DNA from: Streptosporangiales bacterium
Lineage (GTDB): Bacteria; Actinomycetota; Actinomycetes; Streptosporangiales; WHST01
DNA: 64,000 bases
Reading direction: 5' to 3'
Assembly (NCBI GenBank): GCA_009379955.1
Contig: WHST01000022.1
Span: 1 to 64,000 of the forward strand
Of the stretch, positions 8,342 through 17,680 are shown in pieces. The translations under genes were made by a program, and so were the position numbers. The notes beneath the pieces are model-generated. The model was not told the DNA's origin, ran no database searches, and saw only the letters and a program-made list of their open reading frames with translations. How positions within the stretch are numbered: the stretch's first letter is position 1; the number at the start of each line of letters is the position of its first letter.

Positions 8342-9343
8342 TCAGCCGTACCACTCGGGCTTCGCGCTGCGGCCCATCAGGTTGCGGACGGCGTCCATCG
8401 GCGACACGTCGCCGTGGACGACCTCGACGACCGCCTCGGTGATCGGCATCTCGACGTCGTTGCGCACGGCCAGCTCGAGGATCGACTGGCACGACTTGAC
8501 GCCCTCGGCGACCTCACGCGTGTCGGCGATCACGTCGGCGAGCGACTCGCCGCGGCCGAGACGCTCGCCGAACGTGCGGTTGCGCGAGAGCGGCGACCCG
8601 CAGGTCGCCACGAGGTCGCCGAGACCGGCGAGCCCGGCGAACGTCTGCATGTCGGCTCCGAGCGCCACGCCGAGGCGTACGCACTCGGCAAGTCCCCTGG
8701 TGATGAGCATCGACCGGGTGTTGTCGCCGAATCCCATGCCGATGGAGAGGCCGACGGCGAGTGCGATCACGTTCTTGGTCGCGCCGCACAGCTCGGAGCC
8801 GACGACGTCGGTGCCGGTGTACGCGCGGAAGTACGACGTGTGGCAGGCGTCCTGGACGAGCGTCGCCGTGTCGAGCTCGGTGCTCGCCACGACCGTCGCG
8901 GCGGGCTGTCGCGCCGCGATCTCCTTCGCGAGGTTGGGTCCGCTGACGACGGCGATCCTCTCGTCGCCGGCGCCGGTGACCTCGTGCATCACCTCGCTCA
9001 TCCGCTTGCACGAGCCGAGCTCGACGCCCTTCATCAGGCTGACGAGCACGGTGTCACGGCCGAGCAGCGGCACCCAGCGACCGAGGTTGTCCCGCAGGCT
9101 CTGCGACGGCACCGCGAACACCGCGATCTCCGCACCGTCGGCCGCGTGCTCGGGATCGGTGGTCGCCGCGAGCGTGTCGGGAAGCACGAGACCAGGCAGG
9201 TGGACGGGGTTCTCCCGCTTGTCGTTGATCGCGTCGACGACCTCGGCGCGGCGTCCCCACAGGCGCACGTCACCGCCCGCGTCGCAGATCACCTGCGCGA
9301 ACGTCGTGCCCCACGAGCCACTGCCGAACACCGCAACACGCAC
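8342..9343 (-). CDS. gpsA: Glycerol-3-phosphate dehydrogenase [NAD(P)+]
   Basis: GpsA reduces dihydroxyacetone phosphate to sn-glycerol 3-phosphate, the backbone of phospholipids, in the cytoplasm. The 333 residues contain the dinucleotide motif VFGSGSWGTTFA at 4-15, SLMKGVE, SGPNLAKEIA, the catalytic-type lysine region GATKNVIALA and GLGDLVATC. The GTG start at 9343 shares its G with the TAG stop of the acyltransferase gene (TAGTG), so the two are translated as a coupled pair. The pairing places two steps of phosphatidic acid synthesis in one operon. Confidence 0.96.
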   Translation of the reverse strand: MRVAVFGSGSWGTTFAQVICDAGGDVRLWGRRAEVVDAINDKRENPVHLPGLVLPDTLAATTDPEHAADGAEIAVFAVPSQSLRDNLGRWVPLLGRDTVLVSLMKGVELGSCKRMSEVMHEVTGAGDERIAVVSGPNLAKEIAARQPAATVVASTELDTATLVQDACHTSYFRAYTGTDVVGSELCGATKNVIALAVGLSIGMGFGDNTRSMLITRGLAECVRLGVALGADMQTFAGLAGLGDLVATCGSPLSRNRTFGERLGRGESLADVIADTREVAEGVKSCQSILELAVRNDVEMPITEAVVEVVHGDVSPMDAVRNLMGRSAKPEWYG

Positions 9344-10056
9344 TAGGACTCTCCTCGATCCCTCTCGTACAGCACCTCGGGGGCGCGCTCACCACGCAGC
9401 GCGGCGAGCTGTTCCGCGATGTGTCGCATGACGACGTCCGTCGCCTCCGCCATGGCGACGGGGTCGTCCCCCCGGCCCGCGTACGCCGCCAGGTCCACCG
9501 GCGGCCCCGCCTTGATCCGCACCGTCTTTCGTGGCACCGGACGTGGCGCGCCGCGGTACGGCAGGAGGTCCTGCGCGCCCCAGGTCGCCAGCGGCACCAG
9601 CGGGACGCCGGCATGCAGGGCGATCCGGACCGCGCCCGTCTTGGCGGTCATCGGCCACAGATCCGGGTCGCGCGTGATCGTCGCCTCGGGATACACGACG
9701 ACGCACGCGCCCTCGCGCGCCGCGTCGATCGCTGCGCGCAACGCCTCGCCTGCCCTGGTCGACTCCCGGTGGACGGGGATCTGCCCGAGGTCGTGCAACA
9801 GGCGTCCGACCACGGGGATCGCGAAGACGCCGTCCTTGCCGAGGAAGCGCGGGAACCGTCCCGCATCGTAGATGTAGTGCGCGATGGCGACCGGGTCGTA
9901 CTCCGACAGGTGGTTGCACGCCACGACGACGCCCGTCGGTGGCAGATGCTCCTGCCCGAGCCAGATCCTGCGGGTGAGCAGCGTCGCGCTCGACCGGATG
10001 ACGCCGGCCGCGAACTGCCGGAGTGCGCCACGCTTCTCGGGGATGGACACCGACAC
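9343..10056 (-). CDS. plsC: 1-acyl-sn-glycerol-3-phosphate acyltransferase family protein
   Basis: This is a PlsC-type acyltransferase of 237 residues. The catalytic motif NHLSEYD (NHX4D) lies near residues 48-54, the phosphate-binding block reads VVVYPEATIT instead of the common FPEGTRS, and LVPLATWGAQ follows. It transfers an acyl chain from acyl-CoA or acyl-ACP to lysophosphatidic acid at the membrane. I chose the GTG at 10056 because it gives SIPEKRGALRQF with a short amphipathic leader. It is coupled to gpsA downstream by a one-base overlap. Confidence 0.88.
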   Translation of the reverse strand: MSVSIPEKRGALRQFAAGVIRSSATLLTRRIWLGQEHLPPTGVVVACNHLSEYDPVAIAHYIYDAGRFPRFLGKDGVFAIPVVGRLLHDLGQIPVHRESTRAGEALRAAIDAAREGACVVVYPEATITRDPDLWPMTAKTGAVRIALHAGVPLVPLATWGAQDLLPYRGAPRPVPRKTVRIKAGPPVDLAAYAGRGDDPVAMAEATDVVMRHIAEQLAALRGERAPEVLYERDRGES

Positions 10057-10166
10057 AGTCTGGCGGTGTCCTGACGTAGTGTCGAGAACCGGCCCCTCAC
10101 CACCGGAAGGGCAGGACAGCGCCAGCTGCCTCCGGCGGTCTGCGACAACGGACGAGAGGACGACCC

Positions 10167-10796
10167 TTGGGCTCCTGGGCACTCGTCGTACCCGTGAAGC
10201 GCCTCCACCTCGCGAAGTCGCGTCTCTCCGACGTGGCGGGCGCCCGCCGCGCGGACCTCGCGCTCGCCATGGCCGCCGACACCGTCGACGCCGCGCTGCG
10301 GGCACCTGACGTGGCCGCGGTCGTCGCCGTCACCGACGACGACCGCGCCAAGGAGCAGCTCGCCGACCTCGGCGCGGTGGTGGTGGGCGACGAGCCCGAC
10401 GCCGGGCTCAACCCCGCGCTCCGGCACGGCGCGGCCGTCGCGCACGCGTACGCCACGGCCGTCGGCGCGCTCTCCGCCGACCTCCCCGCCCTTCGCCCTG
10501 AGATCATGTCCACCGTCCTCGGCCACGCGGCACAGCACCGCGTCGCGTTCCTCCCCGACCTCGCTGGCACGGGCACGACCCTCTACACGACGACGGCCGA
10601 CGCGGACTTCGAGCCGCGCTTCGGCGACGACTCCGCGCGGCGACACCGGAACGCGGGCGCGGTCGAGCTGCGCGCCGACGACGCGACGGTCGCCCGCCGC
10701 GACGTCGACACCAGGGACGACCTGCTCGCCGCGATCGGCCTGGGCGTCGGGCCGCGCACGTCCGCGCTGGCGCGCGAGCTGGGTCTGACCCGTTAG
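10167..10796 (+). CDS. cofC: 2-phospho-L-lactate (phosphoenolpyruvate) guanylyltransferase for F420 synthesis
   Basis: CofC/FbiD activates phosphoenolpyruvate or 2-phospholactate with GTP, an early step of coenzyme F420 synthesis. The protein has 209 residues and starts VPVKRLHLAKSRL, the family signature with the nucleotide-binding lysine. ALSADLPAL follows near 94-102, then an acidic stretch and a DVDTRDDL motif near the end typical of this nucleotidyltransferase fold. The TTG start at 10167 is preceded by GAGAGGA at 10154-10160. An F420-type luciferase-like enzyme is encoded at 16622, consistent with F420 use. The TAG stop codon is also the first half of the -10 box of the next gene. Confidence 0.9.
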   Translation: MGSWALVVPVKRLHLAKSRLSDVAGARRADLALAMAADTVDAALRAPDVAAVVAVTDDDRAKEQLADLGAVVVGDEPDAGLNPALRHGAAVAHAYATAVGALSADLPALRPEIMSTVLGHAAQHRVAFLPDLAGTGTTLYTTTADADFEPRFGDDSARRHRNAGAVELRADDATVARRDVDTRDDLLAAIGLGVGPRTSALARELGLTR

Positions 10797-10799
10797 GGT
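10794..10799 (+). promoter_or_regulatory. Leaderless -10 box within the cofC stop codon
   Basis: TAGGGT overlaps the TAG stop of cofC and ends 6 nt before the ATG at 10806. It fits a leaderless transcript for the cold-shock-domain-like gene. Confidence 0.5.
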
Positions 10800-10805
10800 C
10801 GCGGC

Positions 10806-11054
10806 ATGCAGGGGACGGTCAGGACGTTCGATCCGGAGAGCCGCAGCGGTGCGGTGTTCCTCGACGACGGCACCGAGCTGGTCTTCGACGCCACCGCGTT
10901 CGACGCGGGCGGGCTGCGCCATCTGCGCCTGGGTCAGCGGGTCAGGCTGCGGACGACCGACGACACCGTGCGCGGCCGCGTGACCGTCATCACGCTGGCG
11001 ACGTTCGACCTGCCTCCCCCACCCGTTCCTCCGTGGGAGCGCGAAGGACGATAG
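10806..11054 (+). CDS. Small cold-shock-domain-like protein
   Basis: The protein has 82 residues. The first 60 follow the OB-fold pattern of cold-shock domains: QGTVRTFDPESRSGAVFLDDG corresponds to strands 1-2, then a short helix-like ATAFDAGGLRHLRLGQRVRL and a final strand VTVITL. The RNP1/RNP2 aromatic motifs of true CspA are not intact, and the tail is proline-rich (DLPPPPVPPW). It is better called cold-shock-like. It lies 9 nt after cofC and is followed by a strong terminator. RNA binding is plausible but unproven. Confidence 0.75.
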   Translation: MQGTVRTFDPESRSGAVFLDDGTELVFDATAFDAGGLRHLRLGQRVRLRTTDDTVRGRVTVITLATFDLPPPPVPPWEREGR

Positions 11055-11084
11055 AAGTGCGGGCGCGCATGACACGGACGTGCG

Positions 11085-11120
11085 AAAGGCGGCCGGTCCC
11101 CTGAGGGACCGGCCGCCTTT
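11085..11120. terminator. Bidirectional intrinsic terminator
   Basis: A perfect 16-bp stem begins AAAGGCGGCC and ends GGCCGCCTTT, with a CTGA loop (11101-11104). It lies between the convergent cold-shock-like gene and hup and can serve both strands (AAA on one side, TTT on the other). Confidence 0.9.
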
Positions 11121-11144
11121 CTGCTGGTACTACGCGACCGCGGA

Positions 11145-11618
11145 TCAGCGTGCGCGCTTGACCGCCTTCTTCGCGGTCGTCTTCTTGGCCGTGGTCTTCT
11201 TGGCGGCCGTCTTCTTCGCCGGCGTGGCCTTCTTCGCCGCCGTCTTCTTGGCAGCCGCCTTCTTGGCGGGTGCCGCCTTCTTGGCCGTCGTCGTCTTCTT
11301 GGCGGCGGTCTTCTTGGCCGGTGCGGCCTTGGCGACCTTCTTGGCCCCGGAGACGTAGGCCTTGAACTCCGCGCCCGGCCGGAACTTCGGCGCCGCCGTC
11401 TTCTTCACACGGACCTTCTCGCCCGTGCGCGGGTTACGCGCGACGCGCGGTCCCCGTACGACCTTCTCGAAGACACCGAAGCCGGTGATCGCGACCTTCT
11501 CGCCCTTGGCGACGGCCGCGGTGATCGTGTCGAGAACGGACTCGAGTGCCTGTCCCGCTTGCCTCTTGTTCCCCTCGAAGTGGGTGGAAAGCGTCTCGAC
11601 TAGTTGTGCCTTGTTCAC
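11145..11618 (-). CDS. hup: HU-family nucleoid protein with lysine/alanine-rich tail
   Basis: This 157-residue protein has a canonical HU domain in residues 1-92: [32 protein letters not shown] and [14 protein letters not shown] disordered tail of about 60 residues built from AKKTAAKK and PAKKA repeats follows, as in mycobacterial HupB and streptomycete HupS. It binds and compacts DNA, with the tail aiding DNA retention. The GTG at 11618 has an ideal ribosome binding site (GGAGGGG). A good promoter lies upstream: TTGTGT (11700-11705) and TAGTCT (11677-11682) with 17-bp spacing. The neighbourhood with leuCD is conserved in actinobacteria. Confidence 0.96.
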   Translation of the reverse strand: MNKAQLVETLSTHFEGNKRQAGQALESVLDTITAAVAKGEKVAITGFGVFEKVVRGPRVARNPRTGEKVRVKKTAAPKFRPGAEFKAYVSGAKKVAKAAPAKKTAAKKTTTAKKAAPAKKAAAKKTAAKKATPAKKTAAKKTTAKKTTAKKAVKRAR

Positions 11619-11676
11619 TAATTCCCCTCCGTGAAGACACTGTGCTTGTCGAGCCCTCTCGACCCGACTCGCCGCG

Positions 11677-11705
11677 AGACTAGAGCGCAATCGGCTCCGA
11701 CACAA
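11677..11705 (-). promoter_or_regulatory. Promoter of hup
   Basis: On the minus strand there is a TTGTGT -35 (11700-11705), a 17-bp spacer and a TAGTCT -10 (11677-11682). The predicted 5' leader of about 50 nt contains a small hairpin GTCGAG-CCCT-CTCGAC at 11648-11663. Confidence 0.6.
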
Positions 11706-11834
11706 CGACCGGCGCCACTTTTTTCTTGTGTCGCAACGGTTTTCGGTCCGGATGACCGCCAGATCGCCCTATGTCACGGTGTTCTCACGCCACGGCGGGC
11801 CAACGGAGGCCGTCGGAGCCGTTCGCGCGAAGGC

Positions 11835-12422
11835 TCAGCCGGTCACGGGAAGCCAGTCGTGGCGCCCCTTCTCGAACGCCGTGACGTCGTCGACGTGGCG
11901 CAGGGTCAGGGCGACGTCGTCGAGTCCCTCCAACAGCCGCCAGCGCGTGTACTCGTCGATCTCCAGCGGCGCCTCGACGCCCTCGGCGGTGACGACGCGG
12001 GCGGCCAGGTCGACCGTGACCGGCGCCTGCGGGTCGTTCTCGGAGAGGGTCTGCAGACGGTCGACGACGTCGTCGGGCACGGTGGCGACCAGCAGGCCGT
12101 TCTTGCCCGCGTTGCTCCGGAAGATGTCAGCGAAGCGCGGCGCGATGACGGCGCGGAACCCGTAGTTCTGCAGGGCCCAGACCGCGTGCTCCCGCGACGA
12201 CCCGGTGCCGAAGTCGGGACCGGCGACGAGGATCGTCGCGCCGTCGTAGCGCTCGTCGTTGAGGACGAACGAGGGGTCCTGCCGCCACGCGGCGAACAGG
12301 CCGTCCTCGAACCCGCTGCGGGTGACGCGCTTGAGGTACGAGGCCGGGATGATCTGGTCGGTGTCGACGTTCGCGCGCCGCAACGGCACCGCGCGGCCGA
12401 CATGTGTCGTGAACGGTTCCAT
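11835..12422 (-). CDS. leuD: 3-isopropylmalate dehydratase small subunit
   Basis: LeuD is the swivelling small subunit of isopropylmalate isomerase, converting 2- to 3-isopropylmalate in leucine synthesis; with citramalate synthase present it can also serve the citramalate route to isoleucine. The 195 residues include [16 protein letters not shown], the substrate loop [13 protein letters not shown] and SNAGKNGLL. The ATG at 12422 lies 2 nt downstream of the leuC stop codon, so leuC and leuD form one operon with coupled translation. Confidence 0.96.
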   Translation of the reverse strand: MEPFTTHVGRAVPLRRANVDTDQIIPASYLKRVTRSGFEDGLFAAWRQDPSFVLNDERYDGATILVAGPDFGTGSSREHAVWALQNYGFRAVIAPRFADIFRSNAGKNGLLVATVPDDVVDRLQTLSENDPQAPVTVDLAARVVTAEGVEAPLEIDEYTRWRLLEGLDDVALTLRHVDDVTAFEKGRHDWLPVTG

Positions 12423-12424
12423 CG

Positions 12425-13828
12425 TCAGGCCTCCAGGTCGGCAGGTGAGCTGAGGTGGCCGGTGACCGCCGTGGCGGCGGCGACCAGAGGCGACACCAGG
12501 TGCGTGCGTCCGCCGCGTCCCTGCCGGCCCTCGAAGTTGCGGTTGGACGTCGACGCGCTGCGCTCCCCGGGAGCCAGCTGGTCGGGGTTCATGCCCAGGC
12601 ACATCGAGCAGCCCGCGCCACGCCACTCCGCGCCGGCGTCGGCGAAGACCCTGTCGAGCCCTTCGCGCTCGGCCTGGCTGCGCACCTGGACCGAACCGGG
12701 GACGACGAGCATGCGCACGTCCGACGCCACCCGGCGCCCGCGCAGGACGTCGGCGGCGGCGCGGAGGTCCTCGATCCGGCCGTTCGTGCACGAGCCGAGG
12801 AACACCGTGTCGACGGAGACGTCGCGCAACGGCGTGCCCGCGCGCAGGTCCATGTACGTCAGCGCCCGCTCGGCGGACGCCCGCTTGCCGGGGTCGTCGT
12901 ACGCCCCAGGGTCCGGGATAGACGCCGACAGGGGGGCACCCTGGCCTGGGTTCGTGCCCCAGGTGACGAAGGGCTCGACCGACGACGCGTCGAGGTCGAC
13001 CTCCGTGTCGAACGCCGCTCCCGCGTCGGTCGGCAGGGAGCGCCAGTGGTCGAGCGCGGCCTCCCACGCCTTGCCGGTGGGCGCGCTCTCACGTCCCTCG
13101 ACGTAGCTGAACGTCGTGTCGTCGGGCGCGATCATGCCCGCCTTCGCGCCCCACTCGATCGACATGTTGCACACGGTCATCCGGCCCTCCATCGAGAGCT
13201 GCCGGAACGCCTCGCCGCGGTACTCGACGATGTGACCCTGTCCGCCGCCGGTGCCCACCTGGGCGATGAGCGCGAGGACGAGGTCCTTCGCTGTGACGCC
13301 GTACGGCAGGTCGCCGTGGGCGTTGACGGCCATCAGCTTCGGCCGCGCCTGGGACAGGGTCTGCGTCGCGAGGACGTGCTCGACCTCGCTGGTGCCGATG
13401 CCGAACGCCAGGGCACCGAAGGCCCCGTGGGTGGAGGTGTGGCTGTCGCCGCAGACGATCGTCGTGCCCGGCTGGGTGAGCCCGAGCTGCGGACCGATGA
13501 CGTGCACGATGCCCTGGCTCGCGTCACCCATCGGGTGCAGGCGGACACCGAACTCGGCACAGTTCTTGCGCAGCGTCTCGACCTGGGTGCGCGAGACGGG
13601 GTCGGCGATCGGCAGGCCGAGCCCGGTGGTGGGGACGTTGTGGTCCTCGGTGGCGATCGTGAGGTCGGGACGGCGCACGGTCCGGTTCGCGAGCCGGAGC
13701 CCGTCGAAGGCCTGCGGGCTCGTCACTTCGTGGATGAGGTGGAGATCGATGTAGAGCAGATCGGGTTCGCCGTCGGCGCGTCGCACGACATGGTCGTCCC
13801 ACACCTTCTCCGCCAGAGTGCGGCCCAT
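12425..13828 (-). CDS. leuC: 3-isopropylmalate dehydratase large subunit
   Basis: LeuC is the [4Fe-4S] aconitase-type large subunit that pairs with LeuD. The 467 residues start [14 protein letters not shown] and contain [31 protein letters not shown], and the three cluster cysteines in FLGSCTNGR (near 346) and [12 protein letters not shown] (near 406 and 409). The ATG at 13828 follows AAGGAG. The upstream region, shared with ndgR, contains two tandem copies of CTCTTGTGTCTCGG, likely the regulator's binding region. Confidence 0.97.
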   Translation of the reverse strand: MGRTLAEKVWDDHVVRRADGEPDLLYIDLHLIHEVTSPQAFDGLRLANRTVRRPDLTIATEDHNVPTTGLGLPIADPVSRTQVETLRKNCAEFGVRLHPMGDASQGIVHVIGPQLGLTQPGTTIVCGDSHTSTHGAFGALAFGIGTSEVEHVLATQTLSQARPKLMAVNAHGDLPYGVTAKDLVLALIAQVGTGGGQGHIVEYRGEAFRQLSMEGRMTVCNMSIEWGAKAGMIAPDDTTFSYVEGRESAPTGKAWEAALDHWRSLPTDAGAAFDTEVDLDASSVEPFVTWGTNPGQGAPLSASIPDPGAYDDPGKRASAERALTYMDLRAGTPLRDVSVDTVFLGSCTNGRIEDLRAAADVLRGRRVASDVRMLVVPGSVQVRSQAEREGLDRVFADAGAEWRGAGCSMCLGMNPDQLAPGERSASTSNRNFEGRQGRGGRTHLVSPLVAAATAVTGHLSSPADLEA

Positions 13829-13853
13829 GAGAGGAACTCCTTGGTTCGACAGT

Positions 13854-13881
13854 CTCTTGTGTCTCGGCTCTTGTGTCTCGG
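13854..13881. promoter_or_regulatory. Tandem 14-bp repeat in the leuC/ndgR divergent promoter
   Basis: Two perfect head-to-tail copies of CTCTTGTGTCTCGG (13854-13867, 13868-13881) lie in the 77-bp gap between the divergent leuC and ndgR starts. NdgR-type IclR regulators bind upstream of leuC in Streptomyces, so this is a candidate operator by position; binding is inferred. Confidence 0.5.
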
Positions 13882-13905
13882 ATCGTGAGATGAAAGTATC
13901 GAGAC

Positions 13906-14625
13906 ATGGACAACTCTAGCGGGGTCGGCGTCCTCGACAAAGCCGTACGCATCCTCGCCGCGCTCGAGAGCGGCCCATCGTCCCTCGCGTCGCTCGTCGC
14001 GTCGACCGGCCTGGCCCGCCCGACGGCCCACCGGCTCGCCGTCGCGTTGGAGCACCATCGCATGGTCACGCGCGACGCGCAGGGCCGTTTCGTGCTCGGC
14101 CCGCGGCTCGGCGAGCTCGCGACGGCGGCCGGGGAGGATCGCCTCCTCGCGACCGCGGGACCCGTGCTCGCGCAGTTGCGCGACCAGACCGGCGAGAGCA
14201 CGCAGCTGTTCCGGCGACAGGGCGACAGTCGTGTCTGCGTCGCCTCGGCGGAACGGTTGAGCGGCGGGCTGCGCGACGTCGTCCCGGTCGGCAGCGCGCT
14301 GCCGATGATCGCCGGGTCCGGCGCGCAGATCCTGCTCGCGTGGGAGGAGCCCGAGCGCCTGCACCGGGGTCTTCGGCACGCGAAGTTCTCCGCCACCACG
14401 CTCGCCCAGGTACGCCGCCGCGGCTGGGCGCAGAGTGTCAGCGAGCGCGAGCGCGGCGTCGCGTCGGTGTCCGCGCCGGTGCGCGGGCCCGGCAACCGGG
14501 TGATCGCCGCGATCTCCGTCTCCGGCCCGATCGACAGGGTCGGCCGCGCACCTGGCCGGCTCTACGCCGAGGCCGTGGTGCGGGCGTCGGAGCGCGTCAG
14601 CGAGGTTCTCCGCCGCGGCGCCTGA
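13906..14625 (+). CDS. ndgR: IclR-family regulator, NdgR-like
   Basis: This is a 239-residue IclR regulator with an N-terminal winged helix (residues 8-62: [33 protein letters not shown]) and a C-terminal effector domain ([51 protein letters not shown]). Position divergent from leuCD matches NdgR, which controls leucine and other amino-acid genes in Streptomyces. Autoregulation through the 14-bp tandem repeat is likely but inferred. Confidence 0.9.
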   Translation: MDNSSGVGVLDKAVRILAALESGPSSLASLVASTGLARPTAHRLAVALEHHRMVTRDAQGRFVLGPRLGELATAAGEDRLLATAGPVLAQLRDQTGESTQLFRRQGDSRVCVASAERLSGGLRDVVPVGSALPMIAGSGAQILLAWEEPERLHRGLRHAKFSATTLAQVRRRGWAQSVSERERGVASVSAPVRGPGNRVIAAISVSGPIDRVGRAPGRLYAEAVVRASERVSEVLRRGA

Positions 14626-14633
14626 CCCGCACC

Positions 14634-14765
14634 GGGGTCCCCACGGTCGCCCGCACCCCACCTGGGGTCCCCAACGGTCACCCGCACACCCACCGGGGTC
14701 CCCAGCGGGGGCGTGGGCACCTGTCGGGGACCCCAGCCGGTGTGCGCGCCCCGGCCGGGGTCCCC
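14634..14765. repeat. Five-unit array of GGGGTCCCC-type motifs with 30-31 bp period
   Basis: The 9-bp near-palindromes begin at 14634, 14664, 14695, 14726 (as GGGGACCCC) and 14757, with steps of 30, 31, 31 and 31 bp. Flanking bases are also partly repeated (CCGCACC before, AACGGTCA or AGCG after), so this is a degenerate tandem repeat of about 31 bp. It fills the gap between the convergent ndgR and htrA-like genes. Confidence 0.8.
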
Positions 14766-14783
14766 AGCGTTTGTGGTGTCACC

Positions 14784-16016
14784 TCAGCCGTCGCTGCCGA
14801 GCGTGACCGTCGCCGTGTGCGACGACCCGCCGCGCTCGTAGGTGACCCCCACCTTCTCCCCCGGGTCGTGCGACCGGGTGGCGGCGACGAGTGCGTCCGC
14901 CGAGTCGATCCGCCGGTCGCCGAGCTTCGTGACGACGTCTCCCTCGCGCAGTCCCGCCTTCGCCGCGGGACCACCACTCGTCACACCCGCCAGCCGAGCG
15001 CCCGCCGTGCCCTGGCTCACGTCCGAGACCTGCACGCCGAGGAGGGCGTGCTGCGCGGTGCCGTCGTCGATCAGCTGCTTCGCGATCGGCCAGGCCTCGC
15101 TGATCGGGATCGCGAAGCCGAGGCCGATGTTGCCCGACTGCCCCGACGACGAGCCACCCGTGCCGGCGATGGCGGAGTTGATGCCGACCACCCGGCCGTT
15201 CATGTCGACGAGCGGACCACCGGAGTTGCCCGGGTTCACCGCGGCGTCGGTCTGGATCGCGTCGAGCACGGCGCTGTCCTGCTCCGCCCCGCCGGGTCCG
15301 TTGCCCTCCGCACCGGTGGTGCGGACGGGACGGTCGAGCGCGCTCACGATGCCCGACGTCACCGTCCCGGAGAGACCGAGCGGCGAGCCGATCGCGACGA
15401 CCGGGTCGCCGACGTCCAGCGACGTCGAGTCGCCGAGCGTCGCGGCGGTGAGACCGGAGACGTTCTCGGCCTGGATGACCGCGAGGTCGCTGGACGCGTC
15501 GGTGCCGATCACGCGCGCCTGCGCGGTCCTGCCGTCCTGGAAGGTGACGGTGAGCGTCCCGCCCTGCCCCGCGTCCGCGACGACGTGGTTGTTGGTGAGG
15601 ATCCTGCCGTCGGAGCTGACGATGATCCCGCTCCCTCCGGCTGCGCCCGTCCTGCCCTCCGCCGTGATCGACACGACGCTCGGCAGCACCCGGTCCGCGA
15701 CCCCGCTGACGTCGCCGCTGGGCGCGTCGGCCTTGTCGTTGGCCGCGGGCAGACCGCTCACGGTCGCGGGCGAGCGCAGTGCCCCCAGCCCGGCGACCGT
15801 GCCCGCGCCGGCGCCGCCGCCGATCAGCCCCGCCGCGAGGACCACCGCGACGAACGCGGCGGTCCGTCGCCTCGGCCGGCGCGCGGGACCGTACGGCGGC
15901 GGACCCGTCGGAGGCGCGCCCTGCGGCGGCGTGCCGAACGGCGGTGGCGGAGCCTCGTGGAACGGCGGTCCCTGCGCGGGCCCTTGTGGCGGTGACATCG
16001 GCGGTGTGCTGTTCAT
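14784..16016 (-). CDS. HtrA-like membrane-anchored serine protease with PDZ domain
   Basis: This 410-residue protein has a Pro/Gly-rich cytoplasmic N-terminus of about 45 residues, a basic RRPRRR stop, one membrane helix (TAAFVAVVLAAGLIGGG), a trypsin-like domain and a PDZ domain. The triad is visible: His in LTNNHVV (near 144), Asp in ASSDLAVI (near 177) and Ser in NPGNSGGPL (near 265). The PDZ part is AGLREGDVVTKLGDRRIDSADALV. The protease faces outward and probably handles misfolded or regulatory envelope proteins. I take the ATG at 16016; a longer in-frame start at 16091 adds residues with no family character. Confidence 0.93.
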   Translation of the reverse strand: MNSTPPMSPPQGPAQGPPFHEAPPPPFGTPPQGAPPTGPPPYGPARRPRRRTAAFVAVVLAAGLIGGGAGAGTVAGLGALRSPATVSGLPAANDKADAPSGDVSGVADRVLPSVVSITAEGRTGAAGGSGIIVSSDGRILTNNHVVADAGQGGTLTVTFQDGRTAQARVIGTDASSDLAVIQAENVSGLTAATLGDSTSLDVGDPVVAIGSPLGLSGTVTSGIVSALDRPVRTTGAEGNGPGGAEQDSAVLDAIQTDAAVNPGNSGGPLVDMNGRVVGINSAIAGTGGSSSGQSGNIGLGFAIPISEAWPIAKQLIDDGTAQHALLGVQVSDVSQGTAGARLAGVTSGGPAAKAGLREGDVVTKLGDRRIDSADALVAATRSHDPGEKVGVTYERGGSSHTATVTLGSDG

Positions 16017-16136
16017 ACCGTCGAGGATCGAACCGCATGCTGGGAGCATCCTGGGCGCAGGTTGAACGCTTCCGCAGAGATGCGGGGTCAACGGCGGCCA
16101 TAGCCGGGTGACCCGTTCCGCCGGCCTGAGCCGTTC

Positions 16137-16625
16137 CTAGGGCGTGACGGTCGTCCGGTGGTCGTACGCGCGCCCGTGCAGGGCGCACGGCACTCCGGTC
16201 GGGCGAGGGCACAGGATCGAGTGCTCCGACGCCGTGGCGCGGTAGAGCCGGTACGGGGACGGCGCGGTGACGTCGGCCAACGTCACGGACCGGACGCCGG
16301 GCTGGAGCGGACCCGGATAGACCGTCAGCGCCCGTTCGACGTCGTCGCCCGCCAGTTCCTCGGCGACGGCGGCCAGGTAGACCGGTGCCCCGTCGCCGGG
16401 TCGCACGCGGGAGTCGAAGATCACGATGCTCACCTCGGGCCGCCGCGCGAGGTTGCGCGAGTGGGTGACGTCGGGCGACGACATCCAGTAGAACTCGCGG
16501 TAGTCCGCATGCGTGAAGTACACCGGCGACGTCCAGGGGCGTCCGTCCCCGTCGGCGGTGCCGAGGATCATGAAGAGGTTGTCGTCGACGACGCCCCTGA
16601 CGAACGCGGCGGTGTCGTCGATCAT
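16137..16625 (-). CDS. Pyridoxamine 5'-phosphate oxidase-like flavin/F420-binding protein
   Basis: This is a 162-residue split-barrel protein. [24 protein letters not shown] and [17 protein letters not shown] are typical of the PNPOx-like family, many actinobacterial members of which bind FMN or F420. The ATG (16623-16625) overlaps the TGA of the upstream luciferase-like gene as ATGA, so the two are co-translated. The pairing suggests a shared deazaflavin or flavin redox role; the substrate is unknown. Confidence 0.8.
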   Translation of the reverse strand: MIDDTAAFVRGVVDDNLFMILGTADGDGRPWTSPVYFTHADYREFYWMSSPDVTHSRNLARRPEVSIVIFDSRVRPGDGAPVYLAAVAEELAGDDVERALTVYPGPLQPGVRSVTLADVTAPSPYRLYRATASEHSILCPRPTGVPCALHGRAYDHRTTVTP

Positions 16626-17533
16626 GCCGTCCCCCTGACCGCGAGCAGCCGCTCGAGGACGTCCATCTGCTCGTCCGGCGGGGTCTCCATGAACCACAGG
16701 ACGTGGTCGACCCGGAGAGCATCGAGCTCCTCGAGGTCGGTCGCCACCTGCTCGATCGAGCCGGTGAGCGGCATCCGGTCGTCGACCGGTGTGTCGCCGA
16801 CCGTGCCGTTGACCTGGACGACCAGCGGCAGCGTGTCGGGGTCGTGCCCGGCCGCCGCGGCCGCGGTCCGGAAGACGCCGACGGACTGCTTGAGCATGTC
16901 CCAGTCGAACACGACGGTGGCGAGGCCCGCGCCGAGCCGGGCAGCGCGTTCGAGGGCGGCCGGCGCGCCCGCGCCGAGCACGAGGGTCGGGCTGCCCGCT
17001 CGGACCGGCTTGGGACCGATCTCGCACTCGGGGATCTGGTAGAACCGGCCGTCGAAACGGACGGGGTCGGGACCCCAGACGGCGTGCATCGCCTGGAGGT
17101 GTTCCTCGAACCCGGCACCGCGCCGTGTCATCGGGACACCGCTCGCGACGAACTCGTGCGACATCCACCCCTGCCCGATGCCGGCGATCAGGCGCCCGTT
17201 GCTGAGCCGGTCGATCGTGGCGAGCCGGCGCGCGAGGTGCACCGGGTCCTGCAGGAGCCCGGGGATGACGCTGGTGCCGAGCGCGATGCGTTCCGTCCTG
17301 CCCGCCAGGTAGCTCAGCACCTCGAGGGCCTCGTACACCGTGGCCCAGTCGGCCGGCGAGTCCACGGGCGGGCCGAAGCCACCCATCGGGATCGGCTCGA
17401 CCGGCCGCAGCAGGCGCTCGTACACCCAGACGGCACCGAGCCCGATGCGCTCCGCGGTCTCGGCGGCGCGCAGGATCGCCTCGGGCGAGGCGTGGGCTCC
17501 CGAGATCGGGAGGTGGACACCCAGCTCCGTCAT
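16622..17533 (-). CDS. LLM-class (luciferase-like) F420-dependent oxidoreductase
   Basis: This is a 303-residue TIM-barrel enzyme of the bacterial luciferase-like family. Motifs include LGVHLPISG at the N-terminus, [39 protein letters not shown] and [21 protein letters not shown], which resemble actinobacterial F420-dependent LLM enzymes. It probably reduces or oxidises a small organic substrate with F420 (or FMN). It is translationally coupled to the PNPOx-like gene downstream. cofC at 10167 shows that the cell makes F420. Confidence 0.85.
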   Translation of the reverse strand: MTELGVHLPISGAHASPEAILRAAETAERIGLGAVWVYERLLRPVEPIPMGGFGPPVDSPADWATVYEALEVLSYLAGRTERIALGTSVIPGLLQDPVHLARRLATIDRLSNGRLIAGIGQGWMSHEFVASGVPMTRRGAGFEEHLQAMHAVWGPDPVRFDGRFYQIPECEIGPKPVRAGSPTLVLGAGAPAALERAARLGAGLATVVFDWDMLKQSVGVFRTAAAAAGHDPDTLPLVVQVNGTVGDTPVDDRMPLTGSIEQVATDLEELDALRVDHVLWFMETPPDEQMDVLERLLAVRGTA

Positions 17534-17680
17534 GGTCTTCTCCGTCCGTTCGGCGATCGACAGGGCCTCATCATGCGCGGCCGAGCTTCCGCCGCGCTAT
17601 CGATTCGCCATCCACGGCGCCGGGGAAGAGCGGCGCCCGTGCCGTTGTTACGTGCACGCCGTTCGAGAGGAGGACCTCAC

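Noticed and set aside
11080-11358. A plus-strand frame with repeated hydrophobic Phe/Val/Ala stretches, resembling a membrane protein
   Set aside because: It is the antisense of the Lys/Ala repeats in the hup tail.
14634-14765. CRISPR array
   Set aside because: The repeated core is only 9-12 bp, flanks are also partly repeated, and no cas genes are near.
17534-17680. Zur operator before the zinc-free L36 gene
   Set aside because: I saw no AATGATTTT-like palindrome by eye; a motif scan would be decisive.
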